64,000 bases of DNA, from assembly GCA_017549145.1 (NCBI GenBank), contig JAFYVM010000057.1, forward strand, positions 1 through 64,000, given 5' to 3'. The DNA is from Bacteroidales bacterium (lineage in GTDB: Bacteria; Bacteroidota; Bacteroidia; Bacteroidales; UBA932). The translations under genes were made by a program, and so were the position numbers. Numbering within the stretch: position 1 is the first letter of the stretch; each line of letters opens with the position of its first letter. The notes beneath the pieces were generated by a model. The model saw only the letters and a list, made by a program, of their open reading frames with translations. It made no database searches and was not told the origin of the DNA. This document shows positions 1-8,855 of the stretch, piece by piece.

Positions 1-153
1 ACCGGCATCAGGACGGAACATTTCAACCGTCGACGTAGCGCAACCTCTTCCGGCATCATAGAATAATTGTATGTTCTGTGCCTGTGCTTTATTTATCCCT
101 GAGATAGAGATGACAGATAAAAGCAACAGAACTGTAATGCATAGCTTTTTCAT
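1..153 (-). CDS. DUF5020-like outer-membrane protein, N-terminal part
   Basis: Only the first 51 codons lie in the window; the gene runs off the left edge. The start is the ATG at 151-153. Residues 1-25 form a signal peptide (Lys-Lys, a Leu-rich core, then AQA-Q). The mature part begins QNIQLFYDAGRG and continues to STVEMFRPD. Both pieces resemble the opening of Bacteroidetes DUF5020 proteins, which are Tsx-like beta-barrel channels. That family assignment is from memory of the family and rests on about 25 residues. The gene is separated from its right neighbour by 263 bases and a terminator, so it is its own unit. Confidence 0.6.
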   Translation of the reverse strand, partial: MKKLCITVLLLLSVISISGINKAQAQNIQLFYDAGRGCATSTVEMFRPDAG

Positions 154-320
154 AAATCACGATTTAACTGTGTAAATATACGAAACATCTCATAGAAAAC
201 AATCCATTGTATCGCGCTCTGGCACATAGACATCAAAGCAACTAAAATTTAAATCGTTTTCTTCATAATACTAATATTTATTACTTTCAGACTATACCCT
301 ATTAAATAGACTCAACTCAA

Positions 321-360
321 CAAATATATAAAATCTAATACATACCCAGCCACAAATATA
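321..360 (-). promoter_or_regulatory. Candidate -7 boxes for the DUF5020 gene
   Basis: The 154-416 gap holds two minus-strand TATATTTG octamers (321-328 and 353-360) that fit the Bacteroidetes -7 consensus TAnnTTTG. A weaker TATATTTA lies nearer the gene around 175. No clear -33 TTTG was found for either, so which one is used is open. Apart from these and the terminator at 385-410, I see nothing in the gap. Confidence 0.3.
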
Positions 361-384
361 CCTTATTTTGTGCCCAACAAAAAA

Positions 385-410
385 GCACCTCGAAATGAGG
401 TGCCTTTTGT
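385..410 (-). terminator. Rho-independent terminator at the end of PUL1
   Basis: On the minus strand a perfect 7-bp stem GCACCTC / GAGGTGC with a 5-base loop is followed by a T-run. It begins 14 bases after the stop codon of the GLUG/SGNH gene, so it probably ends the long PUL1 transcript. Confidence 0.8.
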
Positions 411-416
411 ATGAAG

Positions 417-2987
417 TTAAAGCAAACCGTCGATGATAGGTTTGATGATTGCCTCCATTACGTCGTATCCGTCAGGACCTGGGTGGAGGTGGTCATACAG
501 ACAGTAGTCTGGATGCAAAGCCAACTGATCGTCCGCTACAAGCGCAGGCCAGTAGTTGCAATATGTGAATCCCTTGCTGTCAACATATTCCTTGATCATA
601 CCGTTCAGTTCAATGATATGCGGTCCCTTGTTTTTAGGAGACAGCTTTGAATAGTTGTCGTTACATGGAGTAACTGAACAGAGAACCACCTTGATTCCAG
701 CAGCATCTGCCTTCTCAGCCATTGCTGTAAGGTTTGCAAGGATCTGCTTCTTGGTAACACCCTGTGCAAGGTCATTGGTACCGCCCATGATGACTACAAC
801 CTTTGGATTAAGGTCTACAATATCCTTATCAAAACGAGCAAGCATCTGAGTTGTATTCTGACCGCTTACACCTCTGTCCACATAATTATTGCCGGAGAAG
901 AAGCCAGGATGGAAATTCACTGTCACTGTTTCTCCTGTGTCTGTCATATAGCTTGAATTGAACGGTATCAACATCGGATACTTCGTCTTGCTATATGCAG
1001 CGGAATTTCTTGCCCACTGCCATGTGATACTATCGCCGATAAAGGCCGCTGCAATACGACGTGGTGTCTGAAGAAGCACTGGTAGAGATACAGAAAGATC
1101 CCAGGTGCTCGCATTCCAGCCGAGAGAAGATGCCTGTGAAGATACTGAACCCTCAACACCAGCATAGCAGTTGGTAATAGTTGCTTCAACAGTATTCACA
1201 CCATAGAACGGTAGCGAAGCATGCCATCCGATACAATTTTTAATAGTAGGCTTTCCACCATTCTGCTCAGCACACTGTCCGACAAACGCACCCACATTAC
1301 TTCCACTGCACTGAACTGCTCCTGCAGAGTAGCAAGATGAAATGGTTGCCACATATGCAACACCAGCAAAGCCTCCTACTGCAGAATATGAACCACCATC
1401 AACAGCAGCTGTCGTATAGCAATCTACAGGTCCGCCTTGCTGAACATATGCACTGAAACCACCGCACTGGTTAGCCTTGGCAGTCACCTTACCACCTGAT
1501 ACATAACTGCGGTCAATAGCCTCATATTGCACACCGACAAAACCACCAGTGTTTGTACTACCTGTAACCGCTGTCTCTTTTACGCCACACTGAGAAAGGG
1601 TAATATTATTTGCAGCATTATAGCTTGCACCCAACTGACCGACAAATCCTCCGATACGCTGACCTGTCGGAGCACTTACAGTTGCATTCTCCACAAGACA
1701 TCCATTGAACGAAACACCTTTAGTAGCATAACCGCAGAAACCGGCACTGTGACCTGTTTTTCCAGTATATGTAGAAGTAACTGCTCCTTTCTCAAACTTG
1801 GAATCTGTAAAACTTGCATTCTCAGCATAGCCGATAAATCCTCCTGTCTGCTGAGCTCCAGTCACATTACCACTTGCAGAACACTCCTTGAACATAGATG
1901 AGCCACAAGCCTGTCCGGCAAATCCACCGGTATAGTTACCTGCATTTGTAATGACTGCCGCAGAAGAGCATCCGTTATAAGTTGTTGCTACCTCCGAATA
2001 TCCGACAAAACCGCCGACACGGGTAGCCTTCGCAGTAATAGTTGTTCCTTCAAGTACATGGCTGTTGATACATGTAGGACCCATAGTGCTCGCCGAGCGT
2101 CCAAGGAAACCTCCAACATCATTGAGAGTCTTATCTGCAGCATTATTCTTATTCGCAATGATAGTAGCCTTTACAGAACAATCAATAAAAGATGAGCCGT
2201 ATGATGTAAATCCGACAAAACCTGCTGTATAGATATCACCGCCAGTTGTATTGTTCTGATTGATAGTCACATCCGAAACGTGACAATCCTTAAAGATTGC
2301 TGGAACATCATATTTATCCTCGCTACCGAGATCGACATATGCAGCAAAACCTGCGATATATGATGTTGATGTCAATGTCGTATTCTCCACACGGCATCCT
2401 GTTACATTACCAGTTGTTCTTGCTACACCTGCAAAACCACCGACATATCTTGTTCCGGTAACAGTAGAGTTGGTTACTACTACGTTCTCACAAGATCCAG
2501 GAAGTCCATTTGTTCCAAGGAAGCCGGCAACCACACCACAGTTTGCACTACCTCCATTAATTGTTGCATTACTGAATGTGACATTCCTTACACTTCCGTA
2601 AAGCACACCCGCGAAGCTGGCATAAGTACCGCTGGCTGTAAGATTGGAAATGGTATGTCCCTTGCCATCAAAGTCAATCGCCTTGTAGAAAGAGCCACTG
2701 GCATTCAAAGGTGTCCACTTAATCTCAGATGCATCCACATCAGCAATCATACAAGCATAGAACTTGAACTTATTCTTGTCAGCAGGCTGCGCAGCATCCT
2801 TATAGACATTCATAAACTCCTCAAGACGGGCTGCATTGTCGATGACAAATGGTCTTTCCTGGGAGCCATCACCATAGTCAATTACTTCTTCTGGTACATC
2901 TGGTTCCTGAGGTGGATTTTCCGGTTGCTCCGGTGTACATGCCGCAAAAGAGAGCAGGCATAACAAAAATACAATCAAATTTCTCAT
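417..2987 (-). CDS. GLUG beta-helix lipoprotein with C-terminal SGNH hydrolase
   Basis: This is an 856-residue surface lipoprotein. The signal ends in the lipobox SFAAC, followed by a Pro/Glu linker. Residues about 60-630 consist of many GLUG-type repeats (GGF-x-G ... CYxxG), predicted to fold as a right-handed beta-helix or adhesin-like stalk. Residues 643-856 are an SGNH/GDSL hydrolase. Block I is GDSIT with Ser653, block II is RGVSGQN, block III is GGTND, and block V is DHLHP with the catalytic Asp/His pair. Such enzymes usually remove acyl groups from carbohydrates; the substrate here is unknown. It is the last gene of the PUL1 strand, 34 bases after asnA, and is followed by a terminator. 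The combination suggests an esterase displayed on a binding scaffold (inference). Confidence 0.85.
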   Translation of the reverse strand: MRNLIVFLLCLLSFAACTPEQPENPPQEPDVPEEVIDYGDGSQERPFVIDNAARLEEFMNVYKDAAQPADKNKFKFYACMIADVDASEIKWTPLNASGSFYKAIDFDGKGHTISNLTASGTYASFAGVLYGSVRNVTFSNATINGGSANCGVVAGFLGTNGLPGSCENVVVTNSTVTGTRYVGGFAGVARTTGNVTGCRVENTTLTSTSYIAGFAAYVDLGSEDKYDVPAIFKDCHVSDVTINQNNTTGGDIYTAGFVGFTSYGSSFIDCSVKATIIANKNNAADKTLNDVGGFLGRSASTMGPTCINSHVLEGTTITAKATRVGGFVGYSEVATTYNGCSSAAVITNAGNYTGGFAGQACGSSMFKECSASGNVTGAQQTGGFIGYAENASFTDSKFEKGAVTSTYTGKTGHSAGFCGYATKGVSFNGCLVENATVSAPTGQRIGGFVGQLGASYNAANNITLSQCGVKETAVTGSTNTGGFVGVQYEAIDRSYVSGGKVTAKANQCGGFSAYVQQGGPVDCYTTAAVDGGSYSAVGGFAGVAYVATISSCYSAGAVQCSGSNVGAFVGQCAEQNGGKPTIKNCIGWHASLPFYGVNTVEATITNCYAGVEGSVSSQASSLGWNASTWDLSVSLPVLLQTPRRIAAAFIGDSITWQWARNSAAYSKTKYPMLIPFNSSYMTDTGETVTVNFHPGFFSGNNYVDRGVSGQNTTQMLARFDKDIVDLNPKVVVIMGGTNDLAQGVTKKQILANLTAMAEKADAAGIKVVLCSVTPCNDNYSKLSPKNKGPHIIELNGMIKEYVDSKGFTYCNYWPALVADDQLALHPDYCLYDHLHPGPDGYDVMEAIIKPIIDGLL

Positions 2988-3021
2988 AGTAAATTATAAT
3001 ATAGTTTGTAATGTTTCATCT

Positions 3022-4056
3022 TTATGCTAAATCAACTCCAGCCGCCTGGCACTTTGTGCGAGTCTCATCAGGCCATATGCTTGACTGTATCTCACCAATG
3101 TGTGCCTTACGTAATAAGAACATACACAATCTTGACTGACCGATACCACCTCCGATAGTATAAGGTAGTTTGCCCTCAAGTAGAAGTTTATGATACATCA
3201 AATCTGCTTTATGCTCTTCACCACGCAACTCGAGCTGCTTACGCAAAGCCTCTTCATCCACTCTAATACCCATACTTGATATCTCAAAAGCACTCTCAAG
3301 CACAGGATTCCACAAAAGAAGATCTCCGTTAAGGCCACAATACCCATCCTCATTCAGAGTAATCCAATCGTCATAGTCAGCAGCACGGTTATCATGAGGC
3401 TCTCCATTCGAAAGTTTTCCTCCGATACCTATCACAAACACAGCCTTATGTTCTTTAACAATAGCATTTTCCCTTTCTTTAGAGGTCATATCCGGGTACA
3501 TCTGAAGCAGGTCTTCCGAATGTATAAAGAACACCTCCTCTGGAAGCATTGGCTCTATCTGAGGAAACTCAACATATAATTTATTCTCTGTTACCTTGAT
3601 AGCCTCATATATCCTACGGACTGTCATTTTCAGGAAACTCAAGTTACGTTGCTCACGCGTAATAACCCTTTCCCAGTCCCATTGGTCCACATAGATGGAA
3701 TGGATATTATCCAGTTCCTCGTCTGGACGTAGGGCATTCATATCCGTATATATACCTCTTCCTGGAAGGATATTCATCTGTGCTAACTTCACTCGTTTCC
3801 ATTTAGCGAGAGAATGCACGACTTCTGCTCTTTGCTCGCCTAAATCCTTGATTGGGAATGACACAGGTCTCTCAACACCATTAAGGTCATCATTGAGTCC
3901 CATTCCACTCAGAATAACCATCGGAGCAGTAACACGAAGCAGTGCCAGCTGCGCAGACAAGTTATCTTGGAACATATCTTTGACTGACTTGATAGCCTTC
4001 TCGGTGTTTTCTATATTGCCAAGAATATTAGTATAGTGCTTAGGTATATATAACAT
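3022..4056 (-). CDS. asnA: Aspartate-ammonia ligase (asparagine synthetase A)
   Basis: AsnA makes asparagine from aspartate, ammonia and ATP in the cytosol. The 344-residue product has the usual family length (about 330-345). Recognisable stretches are LSGMGLNDDLNG, the NILPGRGIYTDMNALRPDE region, YVDQWDWE and the glycine-rich TIGGGIGQSR near the C terminus, which belongs to the class II tRNA-synthetase-like fold. It lies 17 bases after the DUF3298 lipoprotein gene and 34 bases before the GLUG/SGNH gene on the same strand, so it may be co-transcribed with PUL1. A link between asparagine synthesis and glycan use is not obvious, and an internal promoter is possible. Function is confident; operon membership is inference. 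Confidence 0.95.
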   Translation of the reverse strand: MLYIPKHYTNILGNIENTEKAIKSVKDMFQDNLSAQLALLRVTAPMVILSGMGLNDDLNGVERPVSFPIKDLGEQRAEVVHSLAKWKRVKLAQMNILPGRGIYTDMNALRPDEELDNIHSIYVDQWDWERVITREQRNLSFLKMTVRRIYEAIKVTENKLYVEFPQIEPMLPEEVFFIHSEDLLQMYPDMTSKERENAIVKEHKAVFVIGIGGKLSNGEPHDNRAADYDDWITLNEDGYCGLNGDLLLWNPVLESAFEISSMGIRVDEEALRKQLELRGEEHKADLMYHKLLLEGKLPYTIGGGIGQSRLCMFLLRKAHIGEIQSSIWPDETRTKCQAAGVDLA

Positions 4057-4073
4057 AAGTTTCTAATCTAAGT

Positions 4074-4811
4074 TTATTTAAGGAAAGTCAACTCAGACCA
4101 TGGTATAAGTACTTCTACAATACCAAGTGCATATGGTCCGATTTCATATTGCTGGTAGATATAGGTTATACCCTCTGAAGTAATATAGAAATCTGAAGAT
4201 GGAGAAATTGCAGGATCGTCTATCATATCCATCTCAGTACACTTTGGAAGATACTCGCGCACTAGACTTGTAAGGATCTGATAGTTTTCCGGCTCAAAAA
4301 TATCACTTTCAGTAAGAATTCGCCCTGTCTTTTCATCCATGTTCAATGCGCCTCTATATGTACCGCCATGTGCTCCTCCCGTATATGTATAATGATCGTA
4401 TACATAGCTGACAATACCGTTATAAGGCTCATTCATCTTACCATAAAATGCACTCTCCCAATTCAGTAAGAACGATTCGTAATCTGTATCCTCAGAAAGA
4501 CAACATTGCCTATATTCAGTCTTATACTCATTGCACCACTGCAAGAATGCCTGTTCAGGGTCATTAAAACTATCTGAGTCTGGGAATAGTGCATTGAGAA
4601 TATTCCTCTGCATTGCACGTAGCGCATTCTGGCTATAGCCCCTCAACGGCCAGTCAAAACTACAACTCATCTGCAAGGCCACCTCACTACCTGGATACAG
4701 CTGAATCCTTCTCTCCAACTCCACCTTCTCTACAGACTGTGCACAGCCACTGACAGCAAATAATAGAGTCACAAATGCAATTGCAACAAGAATAGATTTT
4801 ACACTTTTCAT
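4074..4811 (-). CDS. DUF3298 (RsiV-like) lipoprotein
   Basis: I chose the ATG at 4809-4811 (MKSVKSILV...) because it opens a clean lipoprotein signal ending VSGC. The reading frame extends to a TTG at 4826, but that adds residues before the signal. The mature protein of about 225 residues carries the DUF3298 signature YTGGAHGG followed by DEKTGRILTESDIF. The domain occurs in anti-sigma RsiV and in PdaC-type proteins, where it binds lysozyme or peptidoglycan-like ligands. There is no transmembrane or sigma-binding part here, so it is more likely an envelope binding protein than a regulator. It follows the SGNH gene by 15 bases. Confidence 0.8.
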   Translation of the reverse strand: MKSVKSILVAIAFVTLLFAVSGCAQSVEKVELERRIQLYPGSEVALQMSCSFDWPLRGYSQNALRAMQRNILNALFPDSDSFNDPEQAFLQWCNEYKTEYRQCCLSEDTDYESFLLNWESAFYGKMNEPYNGIVSYVYDHYTYTGGAHGGTYRGALNMDEKTGRILTESDIFEPENYQILTSLVREYLPKCTEMDMIDDPAISPSSDFYITSEGITYIYQQYEIGPYALGIVEVLIPWSELTFLK

Positions 4812-4826
4812 ATTATTTTCAGACAA

Positions 4827-5570
4827 TTATAGTTTTACTATTTCCTTACTCCACACAGAGTAGCCTTGACGGCTCAGATGGAGATGATCTCTAGAATATA
4901 GCTCAGTCTTCATGCTACCATCCGGATTAATGAACCATGAAGCCGGATTGACATATTCAACGTTTCTGACTTTATGCTTCGCCAAACATGAATGTATAGC
5001 ATCACAAGCTTTTCGTCTATCGGAATCAGGCTCCAGACCTGCTGGAAGAGGTCCCAATACAATGATTCTAGCATCAGGCATCTGGGCTACAGCCTCTTTT
5101 GCACACGCAATCACTCCACGTGCAATATCCTTTGGAGCATCACCGGCGATCACATTATTGATGCCGATTGTAATGATGACAGTCTTAGGATTGCAACGAC
5201 CATATCCCCCATTCTGAAGCCTCCATAAAAGATGCTGCGTTCGATCTCCAGATATGCCAGCGGCCTCCCACTTATCCTTACCCAGGGCTTCATCCATGGA
5301 TGCTTTTCCATTCTTGGAGGTCACCAGTTCTCTATTTCCTCCAAATCCCTGAGTAATAGAATCCCCAAGTAACAAAAGCTCAAGTTGCTTTCCATCTAAG
5401 GTCTTTACAATATCCTCTGCTACAGCCATCCAGTCAGAACCAGGTTTCCAACCCGCAGACACTGCTCTTGTCTCAGTTCCTGGGACAGGTTTAACACATT
5501 CGTTTGGCCTAGCCTCGCAAATCAAAGATAAAAAGAATAGAAAACATGCAACTATAACCCTCATTATCAT
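4827..5570 (-). CDS. Secreted SGNH/GDSL hydrolase
   Basis: A 247-residue protein with an N-terminal hydrophobic export signal (to about residue 21, ending CEA-R) and a single SGNH domain. Block I is LLGDSITQGFGG, block II is GISGDRT, block III is TIGINNV (Asn in the oxyanion hole), and block V is SRDHLHLS with Asp and His. The arrangement resembles platelet-activating-factor acetylhydrolase-like bacterial esterases, which deacetylate sugars or lipids. It lies directly after the GH29 gene with no spacer, so the two are almost certainly translated from one message. Two ATG codons are possible (5570 and 5564); both precede the signal. Confidence 0.85.
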   Translation of the reverse strand: MIMRVIVACFLFFLSLICEARPNECVKPVPGTETRAVSAGWKPGSDWMAVAEDIVKTLDGKQLELLLLGDSITQGFGGNRELVTSKNGKASMDEALGKDKWEAAGISGDRTQHLLWRLQNGGYGRCNPKTVIITIGINNVIAGDAPKDIARGVIACAKEAVAQMPDARIIVLGPLPAGLEPDSDRRKACDAIHSCLAKHKVRNVEYVNPASWFINPDGSMKTELYSRDHLHLSRQGYSVWSKEIVKL

Positions 5571-7370
5571 TTATTTAGTCGTAGCTGTAAAAGCTGTAAC
5601 TCCATAAGTAGGGCTAGAGACTGTTGCCGAACCTGTACCTGTTTCCACTCGTATTGGTGTCAAGCGAAGCATGCGGGCTCTTATTGGTTCATCAAAAACC
5701 ACTTCCTGAGCAACTGGATTATTCACAATATTCTCAAACATCTTTTCCTCATACAGCACAGTCCAGTTCTCACAGTCGATGCTTGCTTCTAGCTTATATG
5801 TAGAAATAACTCCACCTTCTCCATTCTCCTTAGGAGCATACACATATCCCTTTACAGTCTTTTTATTGTCTCCCAAGTCAACAACCAGACAATCCGATGC
5901 CGACTTCACCTCTCCACCAGGCAGATTTGTCAACTCGTGACTAACATAGATATTATCCATATATAGAGCAAAGCCATTAAGTACAGGACATGCCAAAGCC
6001 TCTTCAATATTGACGCGTACAGCCGTAGTCGTAGTCACTGGTACATGTACAATTCTCTTATATCCAATTGTCGTTTCGCGAGCGATTGGTTTCCATGAAC
6101 CATCCTCATCCAAGGCATCAATTGTAAAGGTAGCCACTCTCTGTCCAAGAGGAATATACTCCTGAAGCTGCACCCTATTAAATGTACGCTTTTCAGGCAG
6201 AGTTACAGTAAATGATACTGTCGTAATGCTATCATCCACTGCCCAATACTTATCATAATCGCCTCTCAGCATATTCTCAGCACGATATTTCCTACTACCG
6301 CCACGCACATTATCAGCCTCAACACGGGCATCTTTTGCCATATCAACACTAAATATCTCATCAAGCGCAGCACGAAACTCCATCAAACGTGCAGAATCCA
6401 CTGGATGAATAAGTCCACATGTATCAGGCGGCACATTCAATAAAAGAAGCGAATTGCGGCCTACGCTCTCATAATATATCTTCAAAAGATGCTGCAGCGA
6501 CTTCACTGTGCTATTCTCTCTCTCCTTCCAGAACCATCCTTTACGAATTGACACATCAGTCTCAGCTGGAGCCCAAGTATTACCACCAACGATTCCCTCG
6601 TTAAGCTGTTTACGGCTTGTTGGAGGACCATTAAAATCATCATCCACATTCATCGTACTCCAGCAAGTGCGACCAGCGTGACCCCTCTCGTTACCTACCC
6701 AACGACATCCTGGACCATAATCACTAAAAATCACTATACCAGGCTGCATCTTATCTACTGTACCATTAAATCGCACCCAGTCATACACCTGTTTCTTTCC
6801 ATTAGGGCCCTCACCACAAGCTCTATCGAACCACTGCTCGAACACATGACCATAGCTTCCCAAAGCATGCTCCAAGGTCTTCACAAAGACATCATTATAC
6901 TCATCTGTACCATAATGTGGATCATTTCTATCCCATGGAGAAATATAGATTCCAAAACCAAGTCCATCCTCTCGGCAAGCCTCAGAAAGATCTTTCAACA
7001 CATCACCCTTTCCATCTCTCCAAGGACTCTGCGCCACAGTATGATTGCTTACAGGATTTGGCCAAAGACAAAATCCGTCATGATGCTTTGCAGTAATAAT
7101 CACACCCTTCATTCCTGCAGCCTTAGCAATCTGCGTCCACTGGCTGCAATCCATTGCTGTTGGATTAAAAAGTTCTTCTTTTTCCTGACCGCTACCCCAC
7201 TCTACACCAGTAAAGGTATTTGGACCGAAATGCATAAACATATTATACTCCATCTTCTGCCACTCCACCTGCTGAGGAGTAGGTATAGTACCAAACGGAG
7301 CCACCTCCTGCACATTCTTACAAGAGATAGCAACAAAAAATATAAGCGCTACGGCAAATAACTTTCTCAT
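5571..7370 (-). CDS. GH29 alpha-L-fucosidase lipoprotein with F5/8 domains
   Basis: This enzyme should release alpha-linked L-fucose from glycans. The signal ends in AISC (lipid anchor). The GH29 catalytic barrel covers about residues 30-340. Family marks are MHFGPNTF near residue 46, ITAKHHDGF at 92-100, and QWFDRACGEG at 179-188, where Asp182 of WFD is the expected nucleophile by family analogy. About residues 345-480 and 500-599 look like discoidin (F5/8 type C) carbohydrate-binding modules. It is followed without spacer by the SGNH hydrolase gene. It is the only classical glycoside hydrolase I recognise in PUL1, which suggests the target glycan carries fucose or a fucose-like sugar. Confidence 0.88.
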   Translation of the reverse strand: MRKLFAVALIFFVAISCKNVQEVAPFGTIPTPQQVEWQKMEYNMFMHFGPNTFTGVEWGSGQEKEELFNPTAMDCSQWTQIAKAAGMKGVIITAKHHDGFCLWPNPVSNHTVAQSPWRDGKGDVLKDLSEACREDGLGFGIYISPWDRNDPHYGTDEYNDVFVKTLEHALGSYGHVFEQWFDRACGEGPNGKKQVYDWVRFNGTVDKMQPGIVIFSDYGPGCRWVGNERGHAGRTCWSTMNVDDDFNGPPTSRKQLNEGIVGGNTWAPAETDVSIRKGWFWKERENSTVKSLQHLLKIYYESVGRNSLLLLNVPPDTCGLIHPVDSARLMEFRAALDEIFSVDMAKDARVEADNVRGGSRKYRAENMLRGDYDKYWAVDDSITTVSFTVTLPEKRTFNRVQLQEYIPLGQRVATFTIDALDEDGSWKPIARETTIGYKRIVHVPVTTTTAVRVNIEEALACPVLNGFALYMDNIYVSHELTNLPGGEVKSASDCLVVDLGDNKKTVKGYVYAPKENGEGGVISTYKLEASIDCENWTVLYEEKMFENIVNNPVAQEVVFDEPIRARMLRLTPIRVETGTGSATVSSPTYGVTAFTATTK

Positions 7371-7381
7371 ACAATTATACT

Positions 7382-8818
7382 TTATTTCTTAGGCAAATAA
7401 ATTGCGAAACCGGACTTTACATCTTCACAGAAAGTCGTCTGATTAGGATTACTGCGAGGATCAGATGCAGCGAGATCGGTTCTGTCAGCATAAGCAAGAT
7501 TGAAAGCACGATACTTCCAGTCACCCCACCACGCATCATCCACAACAACAATATTCGTAGTCACATTTCCAGGACGCGTGCTACTTGTATTAACTACATC
7601 AAGCTCTGTCCATCCCTCTGGACGATACATATTGCCTGTCTGCTGAACAATCACAGTACCATTCGGAAGATCTTCCTTTGTATAAATTGGAGTTGCAACA
7701 AAATCGCAAATAGTACTGTTCCAACTTGTATTATCCAAAGTATACATTGTAGACTTATAGTTCTTGTTTGAAGAGTTGTAATACGCAAAATCAGTGTACT
7801 GAATCTGCATTACAGTATAGTTTGCAGGATCGTATCCATTATACTGAAGGATCTCTTCAGGAGTTGCTGTAGCTGGATCAAAGTTCTTATCCGGAGGATA
7901 TGTAGATACCGTCACCGCATAAGGAGTCTCGTATGCATTGTTTACAGCCTCCTTCATAGCCAGAATCTCCTTCTCTGAATATGTATAACCTGTAGGAGTG
8001 TAAGTTACCTTATCAAGATCACGACCTGTAAGCGCCTTTGCATAACCAAGAGCAGTTAGATAACGACCCTTATCATATGACATATGATAGCCGTCACGTG
8101 TAAGATTATCACCCACAAAGCTGGTACGCATATTCTGCACTGCTGTTCCGTTAGGAATCACCTTTCCAAACCATCCTGTCGGCACAACCTTAGTCTGAAC
8201 TGCATTCAGAATAGCGTTATACATAGTCATCTGGTCATTATTATAGCTAGCAAAACCAGAATGAGTCGAAGTTGCCTGATATGCCCATGTCATATGCCAT
8301 GCCAACTCCGAATCAGGGCAAACAGCCATTACAGATGTCACTAGAGAAGCCAGATATGTATCATAAGTCTGAGCCTGACCTGACTTAGGACTTCCCTGCT
8401 GCATTGTGATGATATCCCACTGCTCACTGCTCACTGCATCCATTGGCTTATAGGAAGCTGTCTTATTCCAAGTTCCGGTGGTATTGAGATAATAAGTATA
8501 GCTAGCACTATTGTTCTGGAAATTAGTAGCGTGAGTCTCAAGAGTACATCCGGCAATATATAGATTACCAAGTACGATTTCCTCATAACCCAGGTCAACC
8601 AACATACCGTAGAGATACTCCATAGCATCCACTGAGAAGCTGTTTCCTATAGCAAGGATCTTTATGGTAGTGCTATTATCTTCCGGAGTTTCTTGTTCAG
8701 TTTCACCAGGCTGCTCAATAGGAGGATATGATGTTGGAGGCACCTGTTTCTCACATGCACTGGCACATACTGCAAATACCATCAGCAGTGCCATAAATTT
8801 CAAACGAATATTCTTCAT
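7382..8818 (-). CDS. DUF4886 (SGNH-like) lipoprotein
   Basis: The ATG at 8816-8818 (MKNIRLK...) is preferred because it directly precedes a lipoprotein signal ending ASAC; the frame also has an earlier start at 8842. Residues about 55-300 are a DUF4886 domain, with ILAIGNSFSVDA as the block-I-like motif (GNS in place of GDS), GNLYIAGC, and ITMQQGS. DUF4886 proteins are common in Bacteroidetes PULs and are predicted esterases related to SGNH hydrolases. The C-terminal 150 residues (from about YNGYDPANYTVMQIQYTDF) form a second, compact domain of unknown role ending GFAIYLPKK. The gene lies between GH29 and the GDPD fusion with short spacers, consistent with an operon. Confidence 0.8.
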   Translation of the reverse strand: MKNIRLKFMALLMVFAVCASACEKQVPPTSYPPIEQPGETEQETPEDNSTTIKILAIGNSFSVDAMEYLYGMLVDLGYEEIVLGNLYIAGCTLETHATNFQNNSASYTYYLNTTGTWNKTASYKPMDAVSSEQWDIITMQQGSPKSGQAQTYDTYLASLVTSVMAVCPDSELAWHMTWAYQATSTHSGFASYNNDQMTMYNAILNAVQTKVVPTGWFGKVIPNGTAVQNMRTSFVGDNLTRDGYHMSYDKGRYLTALGYAKALTGRDLDKVTYTPTGYTYSEKEILAMKEAVNNAYETPYAVTVSTYPPDKNFDPATATPEEILQYNGYDPANYTVMQIQYTDFAYYNSSNKNYKSTMYTLDNTSWNSTICDFVATPIYTKEDLPNGTVIVQQTGNMYRPEGWTELDVVNTSSTRPGNVTTNIVVVDDAWWGDWKYRAFNLAYADRTDLAASDPRSNPNQTTFCEDVKSGFAIYLPKK

Positions 8819-8855
8819 AATGCTATATTTACTAATCGACAAATATAATATTTTC

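Noticed and set aside
1300-2600. Repeated pattern that might be a DNA repeat array or CRISPR
   Set aside because: The periodicity is at the protein level (GLUG repeats) and the DNA units diverge; there are no constant repeats with spacers. No CRISPR array was seen anywhere in the window.
4074-4811. DUF3298 protein as an anti-sigma factor regulating PUL1
   Set aside because: It has a lipoprotein signal and no sigma-binding domain or membrane helix, and no ECF sigma gene is adjacent.
6678-7361. 227-codon open frame on the plus strand
   Set aside because: It is fully antisense to the GH29 gene, has poor protein composition, no domain and no promoter.
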